From the NCBI RefSeq assembly GCF_014117425.1, contig NZ_CP059725.1:930001-994000 (forward strand): a DNA stretch of 64,000 nt, written 5' to 3'. Position 1 is the first letter of the stretch; the number at the start of each line of letters is the position of its first letter. Of the stretch, positions 10,101 to 19,211 are shown piece after piece. The notes under the pieces are model-generated. The model had not been told where the DNA came from, did no database searches, and was given only the letters and a program-made list of their open reading frames with translations. The stretch is from Bartonella sp. HY038 (GTDB taxonomy: Bacteria > Pseudomonadota > Alphaproteobacteria > Rhizobiales > Rhizobiaceae). Both the position numbers and the translations under genes were made by a program.

Positions 10101-10651
10101 TTGGTGCTTATGGTTATAGTCAATATGATCAAAACCGCCGTGATACTTTGGGTGGCCGCAATCAGGCTGATCTTGATGTTAATAGTGGTCGTTTAACCGC
10201 CCAAATGGTGCTTAGCTATGATATTGGGGTAAATGCGCGTCTTCTACCCAAAGTTGGTTTGGATTATAGCCTTGTGCGTCTTGGTAGCTACAAAGAGCAT
10301 GGCGGTGCAATTCCGCTTAGTGTTGATGCAAAAAATGTTAATTCCATGCGGCCCCATATCGGAGCAGATATTATGGTTGTCACTAGCGGCAATATTGAGC
10401 TCAATGCTTATGGGCTTTATCGCTATGAAGTTTTGGATAATAAAGTTGGCCTACGCACCAGTTTCAGTGATGCAAGCAATATGAGCTTTATCAGTGAAGG
10501 AGAAAATGCGGGTCGTTCATCAGCAAATATCGGTATTAATGCAAAGGTCAAAGTGAATGATATGATATCGGTTGCGGGTGGTTATGATCTAATGGCGGCA
10601 CGCAAATTTATCGGTCATCAATTTTATTTACAAGGTGATGCCAAATTTTAA
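7145..10651 (+). CDS. Autotransporter (type Va) with beta-barrel domain
   Basis: 1168 residues. A long signal sequence (about 1-50, hydrophobic core 'CAMLALVATGIVSLALI') targets it to the Sec system. The passenger (about 50-590) is made of short glycine/asparagine-rich beta-strand turns such as 'NGGTLSI' and 'INGGSLDLLAS', typical of a right-handed beta-helix. A low-complexity Ser/Gly/Asn linker (about 593-750) carries a 14-residue tandem repeat. The last ~290 residues are the translocating outer-membrane barrel, starting near 'MTYWARPMGAADRY' and ending in the terminal aromatic residue ('YLQGDAKF'). No protease catalytic triad is evident, so an adhesin-like surface protein is likeliest. It stands alone, with its own structured leader. 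Confidence 0.93.
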   Translation: MAFNHNLIVCNVLQSFQRKANSGCAMLALVATGIVSLALIDGGYSIAFSADANETAIAPSNFANFVNSNGDGNYFLKIPSEANTSYVLYDHGESASYPTLNRLNTNHPDIALHLNGQNNNTGRSDNFKVNQFVIEDGTLIVDAGPGLSFEVGRFLQQGGHTEISSQVNGQVGLKANNVVVDMLTGRLSASATAGTAVKGDLTLENGAVTIETSVGQSAKNALPIGWQGSVRQAGGHLNIFNRGGVGVSGSEYILNGGTLSITALNPQNALQSTGALVSGRFSQSAGSNIILADGLGSTGVLLEKDARYVLFGDDSQIRINAQKNGVGLRSVSKASGAENDFGEAFTQNGGDLAILAKTGGKGLYLEQGGVKLIKGNLSIDVSEAGTGIEIANNNDSTSDFTLDDGSVKIVARGDNSIGLKSERVTINGGSLDLLASDNGRAIDIGSGQFNMQAGNLYLRQNSEAAQGWAVYGDDNSSAFFGKDAVVETIIDLDAAKQKSGLMSFGTVTIEDGAKLQLGFANTATVLSSNYGMGRSTATSSINSPFLESRSNPIAGQFDVAPENVAGETLFYNYQLVLSEGNQDYRLVMTPKSTGNTGGGDNSDENENGSLTGGNGSSENQTETGDNGGESDGSGSTGGNSNSGSDSAGSTGGNSSSGSESGSSTGGNSSNENQSGGSTGGNSSSESDSGGSTGGNSSNESGGNGSHESESSGSTAGNSEPGNNTNINDNDNSWVNSGGNQPNDNGSSGTAEAGRDLLLPSHLLSGANKNASFSLENILRLDSKNASHANLNRAFDKLYNSRNEKELEQHARGLTAHDTTRLPSLTMAMHDRMTLSLQSEIDKAAQQTEVPVLQAPLAYVEPQASSSQDSTPFLQALPKTRDRLVNGNTKNGLSQMTYWARPMGAADRYRAVDTSHSKLDANYGGISAGFTHRLDTIILGASVGYLHGDLSGADGYDAKSNSFLLTAGLKTDNIALTENFTPSFNLIGAYGYSQYDQNRRDTLGGRNQADLDVNSGRLTAQMVLSYDIGVNARLLPKVGLDYSLVRLGSYKEHGGAIPLSVDAKNVNSMRPHIGADIMVVTSGNIELNAYGLYRYEVLDNKVGLRTSFSDASNMSFISEGENAGRSSANIGINAKVKVNDMISVAGGYDLMAARKFIGHQFYLQGDAKF
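9044..9253 (+). repeat. 42-bp in-frame tandem repeat in the autotransporter
   Basis: Five consecutive units of exactly 42 bp begin at 9044, 9086, 9128, 9170 and 9212, each opening with a form of GGTTCAACCGGTGG; a degenerate sixth starts at 9278. Each encodes 14 residues close to G-S-T-G-G-N-S-S-S-G-S-E-S-G. As 42 is divisible by three, gain or loss of units would change linker length without a frameshift. Confidence 0.93.
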
Positions 10652-10825
10652 AATTTGGGCAAAATGTAACGATTTTTCATTTAGATAATAAAATCAATCT
10701 GCTAATATAGGTTTTTTATTGAGTTGATGTTTTAAATAATCAACTTAGTGCTATGATTGTTTTTATTTTGTTAGGTTTATTTAAGCGAATTTGTGTTATT
10801 GCTTATCAGATTCAGGAGTATGAAT

Positions 10826-12304
10826 ATGGTAGAGCAGGGCAAAATTTTTCTTGGTGCTTATGATGGCGCGGATCAAAACCAAAAAAATGGTGAATATCTT
10901 TGGCTAAAATATGCCAATCGCCATGGTCTTGTGACGGGAGCAACCGGAACGGGTAAAACCATTACGTTGCAAGTATTGGCTGAATCATTTTCGACGCAGG
11001 GCGTACCGGTTTTTTGTGCCGATGTGAAAGGTGATCTGTCAGGTATTGCAAAAGCTGGCACAAAGTCGGAAAAAATCACGCAACGCGCTAGCGATGTTGG
11101 TCTCAATGATATGGTAATGCAAGCAAGCCCGGTTGTGTTTTGGGATATATTTGGCGAGTTAGGCCACCCGATCCGCGCAACAATTAGTGAAATGGGTGCG
11201 CTATTATTGTCGCGCTTGCTAAATCTTACCGCCGCACAAGAAGGTGCACTTAATATTGCTTTTAAAATTGCCGATGATGAAGGGCTTGTTTTAAAAGATT
11301 TAAGTGATTTACGGGCCATGCTAAATTATTTGTCGCAGGAAAGTAAAGACGTTTCTGCGCGTTATGGCAATGTTTCCAAGGCGTCCCTTGGTGCAATCCA
11401 ACGTGAATTGCTGGTGCTTGAAACCCAAGGCGGCGAGTTGTTTTTTGGCGAACCTGCTTTGCGTCTTGCCGATATTATGCGCAGTCAAATTGATGGACGT
11501 GGCTTTGTCAATGTGTTGGCGGCTGAAAAATTGATGAATAATCCGCGTCTTTATTCAACATTTCTGCTTTGGTTGATGTCGGAATTATTTAAAAAACTGC
11601 CAGAAATCGGCGATCCGGAAAAGCCGCGCCTTGTATTTTTCTTTGATGAAGCGCATTTACTGTTTGATAATGCACCCAAAGCGCTGGTTGATCGCATTGA
11701 GCAAGTGGTGCGGCTTATCCGTTCCAAGGGCGTTGGCATTTATTTCATCTCACAAAGTCCGGCAGATATTCCTGAAAGTGTTTTGGCGCAGCTTGGCAAT
11801 CGCATTCAACATGCCCTGCGCGCTTATACGCCTAATGAAATGAAAGCGGTAAAAATAGCGGCGCAATCTTTTAGACCAAATCCGCGCTTTGACACGTTTA
11901 ACGTCATTTCCAATCTTGCAACTGGTGAAGCTCTTATTTCAACCTTGGAAGAAAAAGGCGTGCCTTCTGTGGTGGAGCGGGTTGTAATGCGTCCTCCAGT
12001 TTCGCAAATTGGACCAATAAGCCTCCAAGAACGGCAAAATTTAATCGCGCAAAGTCCAGTTTACGGTCAATATGAACAAGAAAACCATGATGAAACAACA
12101 AGACGCAGGTTGGATCAAATGATGCAAGCTGGCGAGCAGCAACAACAACAGCAATCGCGTCAAACACAGCGGGCACCGCGTGCAAGCAATCGGCAAAGCG
12201 TTGGCGAGGCTGCCATCAAGTCAGCAACGCGATCTGCAGCTAATGCACTTGGCCGCACGATTGTGCGTGCTGCAACACAATATTTGAAGCGATTTTTTAA
12301 ATGA
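10826..12304 (+). CDS. DUF853 (HerA-like/YjgR) ATPase
   Basis: 492 residues of the DUF853 family, HerA/FtsK-like P-loop NTPases of poorly known role, often called 'helicase HerA-like'. Walker A is GATGTGKT (about 38-45); Walker B is [12 protein letters not shown] (about 266-277), followed by an arginine-rich sensor region ('[20 protein letters not shown]'). The C-terminal tail is glutamine/arginine-rich ('[17 protein letters not shown]') and probably disordered. AGGAG at 10814-10818 lies 7 nt before the ATG at 10826, which is preferred over the ATG at 10820. Monocistronic. Confidence 0.9.
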   Translation: MVEQGKIFLGAYDGADQNQKNGEYLWLKYANRHGLVTGATGTGKTITLQVLAESFSTQGVPVFCADVKGDLSGIAKAGTKSEKITQRASDVGLNDMVMQASPVVFWDIFGELGHPIRATISEMGALLLSRLLNLTAAQEGALNIAFKIADDEGLVLKDLSDLRAMLNYLSQESKDVSARYGNVSKASLGAIQRELLVLETQGGELFFGEPALRLADIMRSQIDGRGFVNVLAAEKLMNNPRLYSTFLLWLMSELFKKLPEIGDPEKPRLVFFFDEAHLLFDNAPKALVDRIEQVVRLIRSKGVGIYFISQSPADIPESVLAQLGNRIQHALRAYTPNEMKAVKIAAQSFRPNPRFDTFNVISNLATGEALISTLEEKGVPSVVERVVMRPPVSQIGPISLQERQNLIAQSPVYGQYEQENHDETTRRRLDQMMQAGEQQQQQQSRQTQRAPRASNRQSVGEAAIKSATRSAANALGRTIVRAATQYLKRFFK

Positions 12305-12362
12305 TATGTAGTTAATGTAGTTGATTAGGCTCAATGAAATTAGAAAATAAAAGGTCGTAAGC

Positions 12363-12746
12363 ATGAAGAAGAAATGGTTTTTAATACCACTTGGCATCGT
12401 TATTTTTATAGGTGCCGCCTTGTGGGGAGGTGACAAATACCTCTATTCCCTTGCTTATGATGAATTTGTTGGAATAGCAGTTGAAAAATATGGCTGTGAA
12501 GGAAGCGAATGCGATGAACCTATTACCTATGCCATTGAGGCTCTAAAAGAAAAGCAACAATTGTCTGAACGTCAGGTCATGCGCTGCCGCGGCGCCGCTA
12601 TTGTTGAAGAGAAAAAATTTGTGATTTTAGATGGCGTTAAAAATCAAATTGCCGCATGGATAATTGAAACCTGTGACAATGGCGAAGCATCTCTTGATGA
12701 CGCTACTATTGAGTTTTATGACGGCTCAGGCTCACATGGTGAGTAG
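12363..12746 (+). CDS. Small membrane-anchored protein, unknown function
   Basis: 127 residues: one N-terminal transmembrane or uncleaved signal segment ('WFLIPLGIVIFIGAALWGG', about 5-23), then an acidic soluble domain with four cysteines (two in 'YGCEGSECDEP', then 'MRCRG' and 'ETCDNG') that could pair as disulfides in the periplasm. No family recognised. It follows the DUF853 gene by 58 nt on the same strand and is closed by a terminator, so the two may be co-transcribed. Confidence 0.65.
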   Translation: MKKKWFLIPLGIVIFIGAALWGGDKYLYSLAYDEFVGIAVEKYGCEGSECDEPITYAIEALKEKQQLSERQVMRCRGAAIVEEKKFVILDGVKNQIAAWIIETCDNGEASLDDATIEFYDGSGSHGE

Positions 12747-12763
12747 AGCTCTATAATTTTAAC

Positions 12764-12792
12764 AAAACGGGTGTTTAAAGCCCGTTTTTTTT
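12764..12792 (+). terminator. Rho-independent terminator
   Basis: AAAACGGG and CCCGTTTT pair around a 9-nt loop and run into eight T residues, just after the small membrane protein gene. Confidence 0.88.
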
Positions 12793-13107
12793 GGCATCAA
12801 AGGTGCTTTTATAGGCAGACTCAAAAGCTCGATATATCTCAAGTCTTGATATTTTTTTATTTGTTTAGAATGATAATAATATTTTCTGTGAAGCGTATAA
12901 AGAAACCTACCAAAAAATAGTATTAGTATAACTCCATTAAAAAGTCACAAATTATAATTAATAAATTTCTATAATCTTTCTATTGAACAGCTTATTAGCA
13001 GCTTGTGTCTTTTAACATCATTTATTCTCTTAGTTTCTGTATCAGAAATCGATTGTACTGATCATAATTTTTTATACTTGTAAAACAATGCAAATAGCGG
13101 TGGGCCA
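12793..13107. other. AT-rich intergenic region upstream of the LRR gene
   Basis: About 315 bases, extremely AT-rich, with no gene or clear structure. It should contain the promoter of the leucine-rich-repeat gene; GGTGGG lies just before that ATG. Confidence 0.45.
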
Positions 13108-15369
13108 ATGTTAAATTTTATCAAAGAAAAGTTATTCATTCTAGTTGCTCTGTGCTTAATGCCAAGCTTCGCCTTAAGCGAAGTGATCGTGCAAGAGGTT
13201 GATGAGCCAACGATAGTGCAAATTGGCAAGCAGCGCGTTGGTGTCGATCAAGATGGATTTTGTTTAACCCCACCAGCCAAAGGCTATACGCAGCAAGATT
13301 GGCAAAATCTTGGTAAATTAACTCGTGTTTCTTGCTTTTGTATCCATGGTGAAGGATTAAATTCACTTGTAGGTTTTCCAACTTTGCCTGAACTTTATCA
13401 AATAAGTTTTGATGGTTCCACATTTACCGATATTTCGCCTTTGAAAAACGCGCCAAAACTGACAATTTTATATTTAAAAAATGTAAAAAACACAGAAATT
13501 TCAGGTTTTGAAGAATTAGCTAATTTAGAGTTTTTGTCCATTCATCATACCAAATTGCAAGATTATAGCTTTTTATCAAAATTAACTAAACTTGAATTCT
13601 TAAGCTTATCCGATAGCAACTTTTCGGACCTCAGTCTTTTAGAGAACCTTGACAATCTTATTGAGCTTAATATTTCTAATAGCAAGGTGACTGATTTTAG
13701 CGCCCTTGAAAAATTGCCTAATCTTAAAACCTTAAAACTGAATGGCTTAACACTTGATAAAGATACGATTAAATCCCTTGTATCATTAAAAAAACTTAGC
13801 ACTTTGGACCTATCGAATAGTAATATTTCAGATTTATCGTTTTTAGAAGATTTAAAAGATATCAGGGAGCTGTTTCTTGACAAAACCTATGTCACAAATC
13901 TTGAGCCATTAAAAAACTTAAAAACACTTAATACTTTATCGCTTGCCGGTCTTACCCTTGATGAAAATAGCTCAGCAATCATTGCTCGTTTTACTGAGCT
14001 TGATGATTTAAATCTTGCCAATAGCAATATTACTGACCTAAAATTTTTAACGTCCCTTGAAAATTTGTCAAAACTTAATTTAACCGGTAGCAAGGCAACC
14101 GATTACAGCTCACTTTCTAAGCTCAAGATGCTTTATTCCCTTATTTTAACTGGTGCATCAATTCCTGACCTTGAACCAATTCGCGGACTGGAAAACTTGA
14201 GCGAGATTTCGCTTAATGAAACGAAAATTCAAAATATTGAGCCTCTTCGTGAAACCGCCTCACTTGGTGAAATTGATTTACGCGGCACCAATATTTCTGA
14301 TGTTTCTTCTTTGGCTCAAAAAGGTTACATTTACCAACTTCTTTTATCCAATACTAAAGTAAAAGATCTTTCTATGCTGCCGGGCGTGCGTGAGTTAGAT
14401 ATTCGTGGGCTTAATGAAAAAATATTTTTAAAACTTCCAAATGAGGTATCCAAATTATTACTTGGTGAAGGACCGAGCGATAATAGAGTGGATCGTAAGG
14501 ATCTTTTCAATAAGCGGAATCTAGCAAAAGAGACCTACCTGTTAGATGAAGCCCAAATTGAAAGTCTTGTTCGGAAATTACGCGGGGAAAAACAAGTTGA
14601 ATTTTTAGGGCAGGAAATTTGGCCCAATATATATGGTCTTACCATTTGTTATAAGCCATCAACATTGGATAAAGAAACACAAAAATTATGCGTAAATCAA
14701 ACCCATAAGGATCTAGGTATTTCTATTGATGAGCCTCTTAATAGTGGTGACATTGCAAAATTGGCAAAATTCACCAATTTACAAAAGCTACAATTGATAA
14801 ATTTTGAAAAGGTAAATGCTTCTGATCTTCCACCATTGCCGCAATTGGTTTTTCTTAACCTTACCAATGCGAAATTTGTCCAAAATAGTGTTTTTAATAA
14901 GCAGCCAAAGCTTAAACTCTTAATGTTGGATAATAGTAATTTTGATGATTTAAATATGATTAAAAACTTTGAAGGGCTTGAAGTTCTTTCTTTGCGAAAT
15001 ACCCCATTAAAAGATATTTCAGCGCTTAAGGATCTTAGATCTCTCTTTGGGCTTGATCTTGCATCAACACCAGTGGAAAATTTTGATACTTTAAGTAGCT
15101 TAAGCAATTTGGAAAGCTTAAATTTAAACAATACTAAATTTCAAAATTTATCTATTCTGGCCAAGATTGAAACATTGAAAAATCTAGATCTTCAGAATAT
15201 TGCTATTTTAAATTTTGCTGGTTTTAGCAATAAAAATACTTCTTTTCTCGTTGGAGAAAATACAAAAACACCTGAAATGCTGCCCTATTTTAAGTTTTTT
15301 GGACGCTTAAAAGATCCGGTTTCTGATATTTATAAGCGCGATAATACGTTTTATAGGAGACAATTTTAG
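13108..15369 (+). CDS. Secreted leucine-rich-repeat protein (internalin/SDS22-like)
   Basis: 753 residues. A signal peptide (1-24, ending in S-F-A-L-S) indicates Sec export. After a cysteine-containing cap (about 45-85) come many 22-residue leucine-rich repeats of the SDS22/internalin type, e.g. 'LTKLEFLSLSDSNFSDLSLL'. The pattern breaks near 445-530, where a second cysteine-containing cap appears ('IYGLTICYKPSTL'), then resumes to about 720, so the protein looks like two LRR modules in series. No sorting signal, barrel or transmembrane anchor follows, so it is probably periplasmic or secreted. Such proteins bind other proteins; the partner is unknown. Lower GC than housekeeping neighbours. 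Confidence 0.85.
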   Translation: MLNFIKEKLFILVALCLMPSFALSEVIVQEVDEPTIVQIGKQRVGVDQDGFCLTPPAKGYTQQDWQNLGKLTRVSCFCIHGEGLNSLVGFPTLPELYQISFDGSTFTDISPLKNAPKLTILYLKNVKNTEISGFEELANLEFLSIHHTKLQDYSFLSKLTKLEFLSLSDSNFSDLSLLENLDNLIELNISNSKVTDFSALEKLPNLKTLKLNGLTLDKDTIKSLVSLKKLSTLDLSNSNISDLSFLEDLKDIRELFLDKTYVTNLEPLKNLKTLNTLSLAGLTLDENSSAIIARFTELDDLNLANSNITDLKFLTSLENLSKLNLTGSKATDYSSLSKLKMLYSLILTGASIPDLEPIRGLENLSEISLNETKIQNIEPLRETASLGEIDLRGTNISDVSSLAQKGYIYQLLLSNTKVKDLSMLPGVRELDIRGLNEKIFLKLPNEVSKLLLGEGPSDNRVDRKDLFNKRNLAKETYLLDEAQIESLVRKLRGEKQVEFLGQEIWPNIYGLTICYKPSTLDKETQKLCVNQTHKDLGISIDEPLNSGDIAKLAKFTNLQKLQLINFEKVNASDLPPLPQLVFLNLTNAKFVQNSVFNKQPKLKLLMLDNSNFDDLNMIKNFEGLEVLSLRNTPLKDISALKDLRSLFGLDLASTPVENFDTLSSLSNLESLNLNNTKFQNLSILAKIETLKNLDLQNIAILNFAGFSNKNTSFLVGENTKTPEMLPYFKFFGRLKDPVSDIYKRDNTFYRRQF

Positions 15370-15396
15370 GGCGCGGCAATTAATCATTATATGCTT

Positions 15397-15433
15397 GGGC
15401 ACTTTACTTCAAAATCAATGGATTGAAGTGCCC
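15397..15433 (+). terminator. Hairpin after the LRR gene (weak terminator)
   Basis: GGGCACTT pairs with AAGTGCCC, with an alternative inner pairing CTTCAA/TTGAAG. No uninterrupted T run follows, so it is a weak terminator or a 3' stabilising hairpin. Confidence 0.5.
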
Positions 15434-15952
15434 TCATTGCATGTTTTTACAGCTATGTTTTTTTATGAGTAGTATTTTGAATTAGATTGGGGTATCGCCT
15501 AATTTTTGGGCAATAACTTATCAGATTTTTACAAAAAGTTTAATCAAGTTTGGCGTTTCAATAATATGCTAAAATAAGGCGTTTAGAACAGCCTACCGCT
15601 TCAATAATAACCTGCACCACTTCTTGTGATAAAGTGAACAGGGTTTTAAAATTAGCAAAGTATGTTGATACTGTAATAAATACAGTATTAATTTCAATTA
15701 TTTTCAATTATTTTTAATTATTAACTTTTTTAAGCATGTAATATTCCTTTGGATTTTAATAGCTTCTATATCATCAAAAATCTGGACATCATGAAATAAA
15801 CGCAGATGGTCAAAATCAGTTATAATAAAACAAAAGCTATGTTGATATAAATAAAATAGATTTTAAATGTGACCACTTATAAAATTAAGATTTTTAGTGA
15901 AGTATTACCGTTCTATATATCTTGAATTTTTTGGCTAAAAATGTGGTGCCTA
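15434..15952. other. AT-rich intergenic region, no gene seen
   Basis: About 520 bases with many short A/T runs and no supported reading frame on either strand. Nothing specific identified. Confidence 0.45.
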
Positions 15953-16960
15953 ATGACAGAAATAAAAGATAACACTTTACCTATAGAAATCCCAGTTAAA
16001 AGAGTTCGTCTTACCTATAGAGCTAATTGGGGCATTGTATTAGTATTGTCTTTTTGGACACTTTTTTTTGCGTTATTTTTTTCAGGTCTTGTGCTCTACG
16101 CAAGTTACTATCCAATAAAGCGTTTATGGAATGATTGGGTGATTTCAAAAAATTATGAAGTTATTCCAAATGCATATGCAGCATATGGCTGTAACGAATA
16201 TGAGGATATTTTAGATTATGCGAATTGTCGTGTTACATTTAATGCTGGTAACCGGTATAAAGAAGAAAAATTAAGGGATGGTTTTGAGAATTTTCCTTAT
16301 AGTTGGCAAGTTTTTCTAGCGCCAGAAAACTTGGCGATGAAAGGTAAATCTCCAATGGTTCGCAGTGTTGATAATCCAGGTAGAACTAGTTTTTTATTTG
16401 GTATTGAAACAATTAAAATACGTCTTTTAAGTCTGTTGATAACAAAAGCGTTTCAAATTTTAATTGTTTCAGTGTGGTTTTACGGCCTATATCTATGGTG
16501 GAAAGTTTATTATTGGCGGCGTTTTCCTAATGATGTTTGTTTAAAAGCTATAAAAATAGCCCGTATTTACGATGCAAAAAAACGTGGTAAAGTTTATTAC
16601 CATTATGGTTTAAGCAAATCTATAGCCGCTAGCGGATTGCGCTATTTGCCTTCTCCAAATTATATCGTTATGCCAAATCCTATGCGTAATATGATGGCAT
16701 ATACATGGTTGCGTAAAGGGCAAGAACCTATATTTTTAAATAAAGAGCAAACAATTGGTGTTGCTATTGAAGCTAAGCAAGCAGGTGGTGGCTATTTGTT
16801 GGATTATAACCTGACACGCTGTGTTTTATCTAAGCAAGATAAGGAAAAACTTATCGCCAATATTAAAGCCTATCAAGCATGGATTGCAAAACATCCTAAA
16901 GAATTGCAAGAATTAAAGGCGGCTATAGAGCGTCAACCAAAAACCGGTTTAATAGCATAA
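15953..16960 (+). CDS. Two-TM membrane protein, unknown function
   Basis: 335 residues from the ATG at 15953 (339 from an in-frame ATG at 15941; neither has a good Shine-Dalgarno). A strong hydrophobic segment near 25-50 and another near 155-185 enclose a ~110-residue extracytoplasmic domain with two cysteines 15 residues apart. The C-terminal ~150 residues are cytoplasmic and rich in Lys/Tyr. The layout resembles DUF3592-type proteins but I cannot assign a family. It is monocistronic and faces the binding-protein gene across a shared terminator. Confidence 0.65.
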   Translation: MTEIKDNTLPIEIPVKRVRLTYRANWGIVLVLSFWTLFFALFFSGLVLYASYYPIKRLWNDWVISKNYEVIPNAYAAYGCNEYEDILDYANCRVTFNAGNRYKEEKLRDGFENFPYSWQVFLAPENLAMKGKSPMVRSVDNPGRTSFLFGIETIKIRLLSLLITKAFQILIVSVWFYGLYLWWKVYYWRRFPNDVCLKAIKIARIYDAKKRGKVYYHYGLSKSIAASGLRYLPSPNYIVMPNPMRNMMAYTWLRKGQEPIFLNKEQTIGVAIEAKQAGGGYLLDYNLTRCVLSKQDKEKLIANIKAYQAWIAKHPKELQELKAAIERQPKTGLIA

Positions 16961-16977
16961 ACGCCAAAAAAAAGCCC

Positions 16978-17022
16978 AAAAAAAACCATGCAAATGGTTT
17001 AAATGTTTGCATGGCATTTTTT
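16978..17022. terminator. Bidirectional terminator between convergent genes
   Basis: CCATGCAAA (16986-16994) pairs with TTTGCATGG (17006-17014). A T run follows on the plus strand, and a run of A (16978-16985) provides the T run on the minus strand, so it can stop transcription of both flanking genes. Confidence 0.88.
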
Positions 17023-17039
17023 AAGTTTTGTCAAAAATT

Positions 17040-18311
17040 TTAACGGCGCGGTAGTAGCTTTTGTACTTCGGCTGCGGCATCATCGCGGGCTGTATCAGCA
17101 TCAGCTGTGCCACCAACGATGCGGGCAATATTATCAACAATAGTTTGGGTAATGCGCACGCCATTGCTGCCAGGGAATGCATACCATGGTGTCATTAATG
17201 GCATTTGTTCAAGTGAAGGCTTGAAAAGCGGATTTTCTTCATAAAATGTGCCAAGATATTCAGGTGATGTGGCTGCAAGTCCATTATTGGGCACATAGCC
17301 AGTTCCTGGAACAACGACTGAGGCACCATAAGGACCTGCGGCAAATTTAGCAAATTCCCAAGCAGCTTTTTGCTTTTCAGGATCCGTTGTTAAAATAATA
17401 ATCGCATTACCACCAGTTGGCAGTTTGGCTTTTTCAGGGTTAAGAACTGGTATTTTGGCGGTTCTTAATTCAAACTTGTCACCAACGCTATTGATTGTGT
17501 TGCGTAATGCGGCGCTGCTGTAAAACTGAAAGCCAACTTTACCTGCGGCAAAGGCTTGCAATCCCGCGTCTGCGGTAAATTCTGGCATGCCGCCTTCTTT
17601 TACCAAGCGCTCAATAAGATGAAATGCTGCGGTGCCTTCTGGACCATTAAAGGCAACCGTCTTTTCGTCTTGCGATAGCATGGTGCCGCCAGCGCCAAAT
17701 AACAGGGCGGAATACATCCAATCGTCACCCTGCCAGCGTAAGTTGATACTTGATACACCATTGCCAAGGGCTTTAATTTTTGCGCCAATACGAATGACGT
17801 CATCCCAGCTTTGCGGTGGATTGTCAGGGTTCTCACCAACCGCGCGGAAAAGATCTGCATTATAATACATAATTGGGTTAGACGTTGCAAAAGCAAGACC
17901 GACTTGCTTGCCGCCAATTTTTGCAAGATTAAGGATGTTTTCGCTAAAGCCTTGTTTGGCAAGCGTATCTTTTTCGGTATTTAGATAGGGGGTAAGGTCA
18001 ACGCCAACATTGCGCTCAGTTAACATTCTTAAACGGTTAAGGGCAACAAAGGTTACATCTGGTTGTTCGGCCGTATTAGCTTGGCGCAAAATCGTCTGTA
18101 TGCCTTGCTCATAATTATCTGACGGATTAACAAAGCTAATCACAACATTTGGATTTTCTTCCATATATTTTTGCGAGATTTTTGCCATCACGTCTTTAAA
18201 AAAGCCCGGCATAGGATAATGGACTTTTAACGTCGTTTGCGAAAAAGCAGCACCGCTAAGTGCAACCGATATGCCGATAGCGGCACATATGGATTTTAAG
18301 ACTTTTTTCAT
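17040..18311 (-). CDS. ABC transporter substrate-binding protein (UgpB-like, family 1)
   Basis: 423-residue periplasmic binding protein with a clear signal peptide (1-24, hydrophobic 'SICAAIGISVALSGAAFS'). The fold signature of sugar/glycerol-3-phosphate binding proteins is present: 'NPNVVISFVNPSDNYEQGIQ', 'MYYNADLFRAVGENPDNPPQ' and 'WEFAKFAAGPYGA'. It is the last gene of a five-gene minus-strand operon with two permeases, a UgpC/MalK-type ATPase and a metallophosphodiesterase. The phosphodiesterase suggests glycerophosphodiesters or glycerol-3-phosphate rather than a plain sugar; that is inference. A bidirectional terminator follows. Confidence 0.85.
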   Translation of the reverse strand: MKKVLKSICAAIGISVALSGAAFSQTTLKVHYPMPGFFKDVMAKISQKYMEENPNVVISFVNPSDNYEQGIQTILRQANTAEQPDVTFVALNRLRMLTERNVGVDLTPYLNTEKDTLAKQGFSENILNLAKIGGKQVGLAFATSNPIMYYNADLFRAVGENPDNPPQSWDDVIRIGAKIKALGNGVSSINLRWQGDDWMYSALLFGAGGTMLSQDEKTVAFNGPEGTAAFHLIERLVKEGGMPEFTADAGLQAFAAGKVGFQFYSSAALRNTINSVGDKFELRTAKIPVLNPEKAKLPTGGNAIIILTTDPEKQKAAWEFAKFAAGPYGASVVVPGTGYVPNNGLAATSPEYLGTFYEENPLFKPSLEQMPLMTPWYAFPGSNGVRITQTIVDNIARIVGGTADADTARDDAAAEVQKLLPRR

Positions 18312-18331
18312 AGATACTCTCCGTTATGGTT

Positions 18332-19153
18332 TTAACCTTTAAGGCCGGTTAGGGTTATTCCTTCAATGAAACGGCGTTGCGCAAAAAGGAATGCAAGAAT
18401 AAGGGGAAGGGTGATGATTAATGTTGCTGCCATCAAGACACCATAATCGCTGCCCGATTCAGCAGCGCGAAAATAAAGCAAGCCCAAAGGTGGTGTTGCT
18501 TTATTAATGTCGCTTATAACGATCAATGGCCAAAATAGGTCATTCCAATGAGCAACGACAGAAAAGATTGAAAATGCAGTTATTGCAGGCCAAGCATTAG
18601 GGACAACAACCCGCGCGATGATGCCAAGTTCTGACATGCCATCAAGTCGAGCAGCATGTAAAAGGTCGTCAGGCAGAGCTTTAAAAAATTGCGTAAAAAG
18701 AAAAATGCCAAATACGGAAATAAAGAATGGTAGCCCCATTGCTGTATAGCTATTTAAAATACTTAAATTGCTAAAAGCGACATAAAGGGGCAGGGCAGTG
18801 GCGTGAATAGGCACTAATAAGCCTAGCATAACCAGCGCGATCATAAAACGCGCACCGCGAAATTTAAGTTTAGCCATTGCATAGGCACAAGGAATAGCCA
18901 CCACCACTTGTACTACCAAAATAAGCAGACAAATAAAAACACCATTAAGCATTATTTGTGCCATAGGAACGCGCGTTAATGCCTTGCCAATATTATCAAA
19001 TAGTGCCCAATTCTTCGGGACAAGCGACAGAGTAGAAGTGAATATTTCATCTTGCGGCTTTGCGGCTGTGCTCAACATCCAAATATAGGGCAACAGAAAG
19101 ATAAATGTGCCAAGAGCCAGAAAACCATTACGGAAGATGCGAAAAATTGACAT
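18332..19153 (-). CDS. ABC transporter permease (UgpE/MalG type)
   Basis: 273 residues, six predicted transmembrane helices. The EAA loop that contacts the ATPase reads 'RLDGMSELGIIARVVVPNA', and 'FLFTQFFKALPDDLLHAA' precedes it, as in the second permease of CUT1 carbohydrate importers. The frame is open back to 19240, but the ATG at 19153 (MSIFRIFRNGF) gives the usual length, follows an AGG-type Shine-Dalgarno and avoids overlapping the upstream permease. The binding-protein gene begins 20 nt downstream. Confidence 0.9.
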   Translation of the reverse strand: MSIFRIFRNGFLALGTFIFLLPYIWMLSTAAKPQDEIFTSTLSLVPKNWALFDNIGKALTRVPMAQIMLNGVFICLLILVVQVVVAIPCAYAMAKLKFRGARFMIALVMLGLLVPIHATALPLYVAFSNLSILNSYTAMGLPFFISVFGIFLFTQFFKALPDDLLHAARLDGMSELGIIARVVVPNAWPAITAFSIFSVVAHWNDLFWPLIVISDINKATPPLGLLYFRAAESGSDYGVLMAATLIITLPLILAFLFAQRRFIEGITLTGLKG

Positions 19154-19211
19154 TATTTTACCTGAAGTCGAAAGGAGTAAAATGGATGGTTGCAATTGTG
19201 AATAGTTTTTA

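Noticed and set aside
11551..12436. Several minus-strand open frames across the DUF853 gene
   Set aside because: Antisense shadows of a well-supported ATPase gene with no independent signals.
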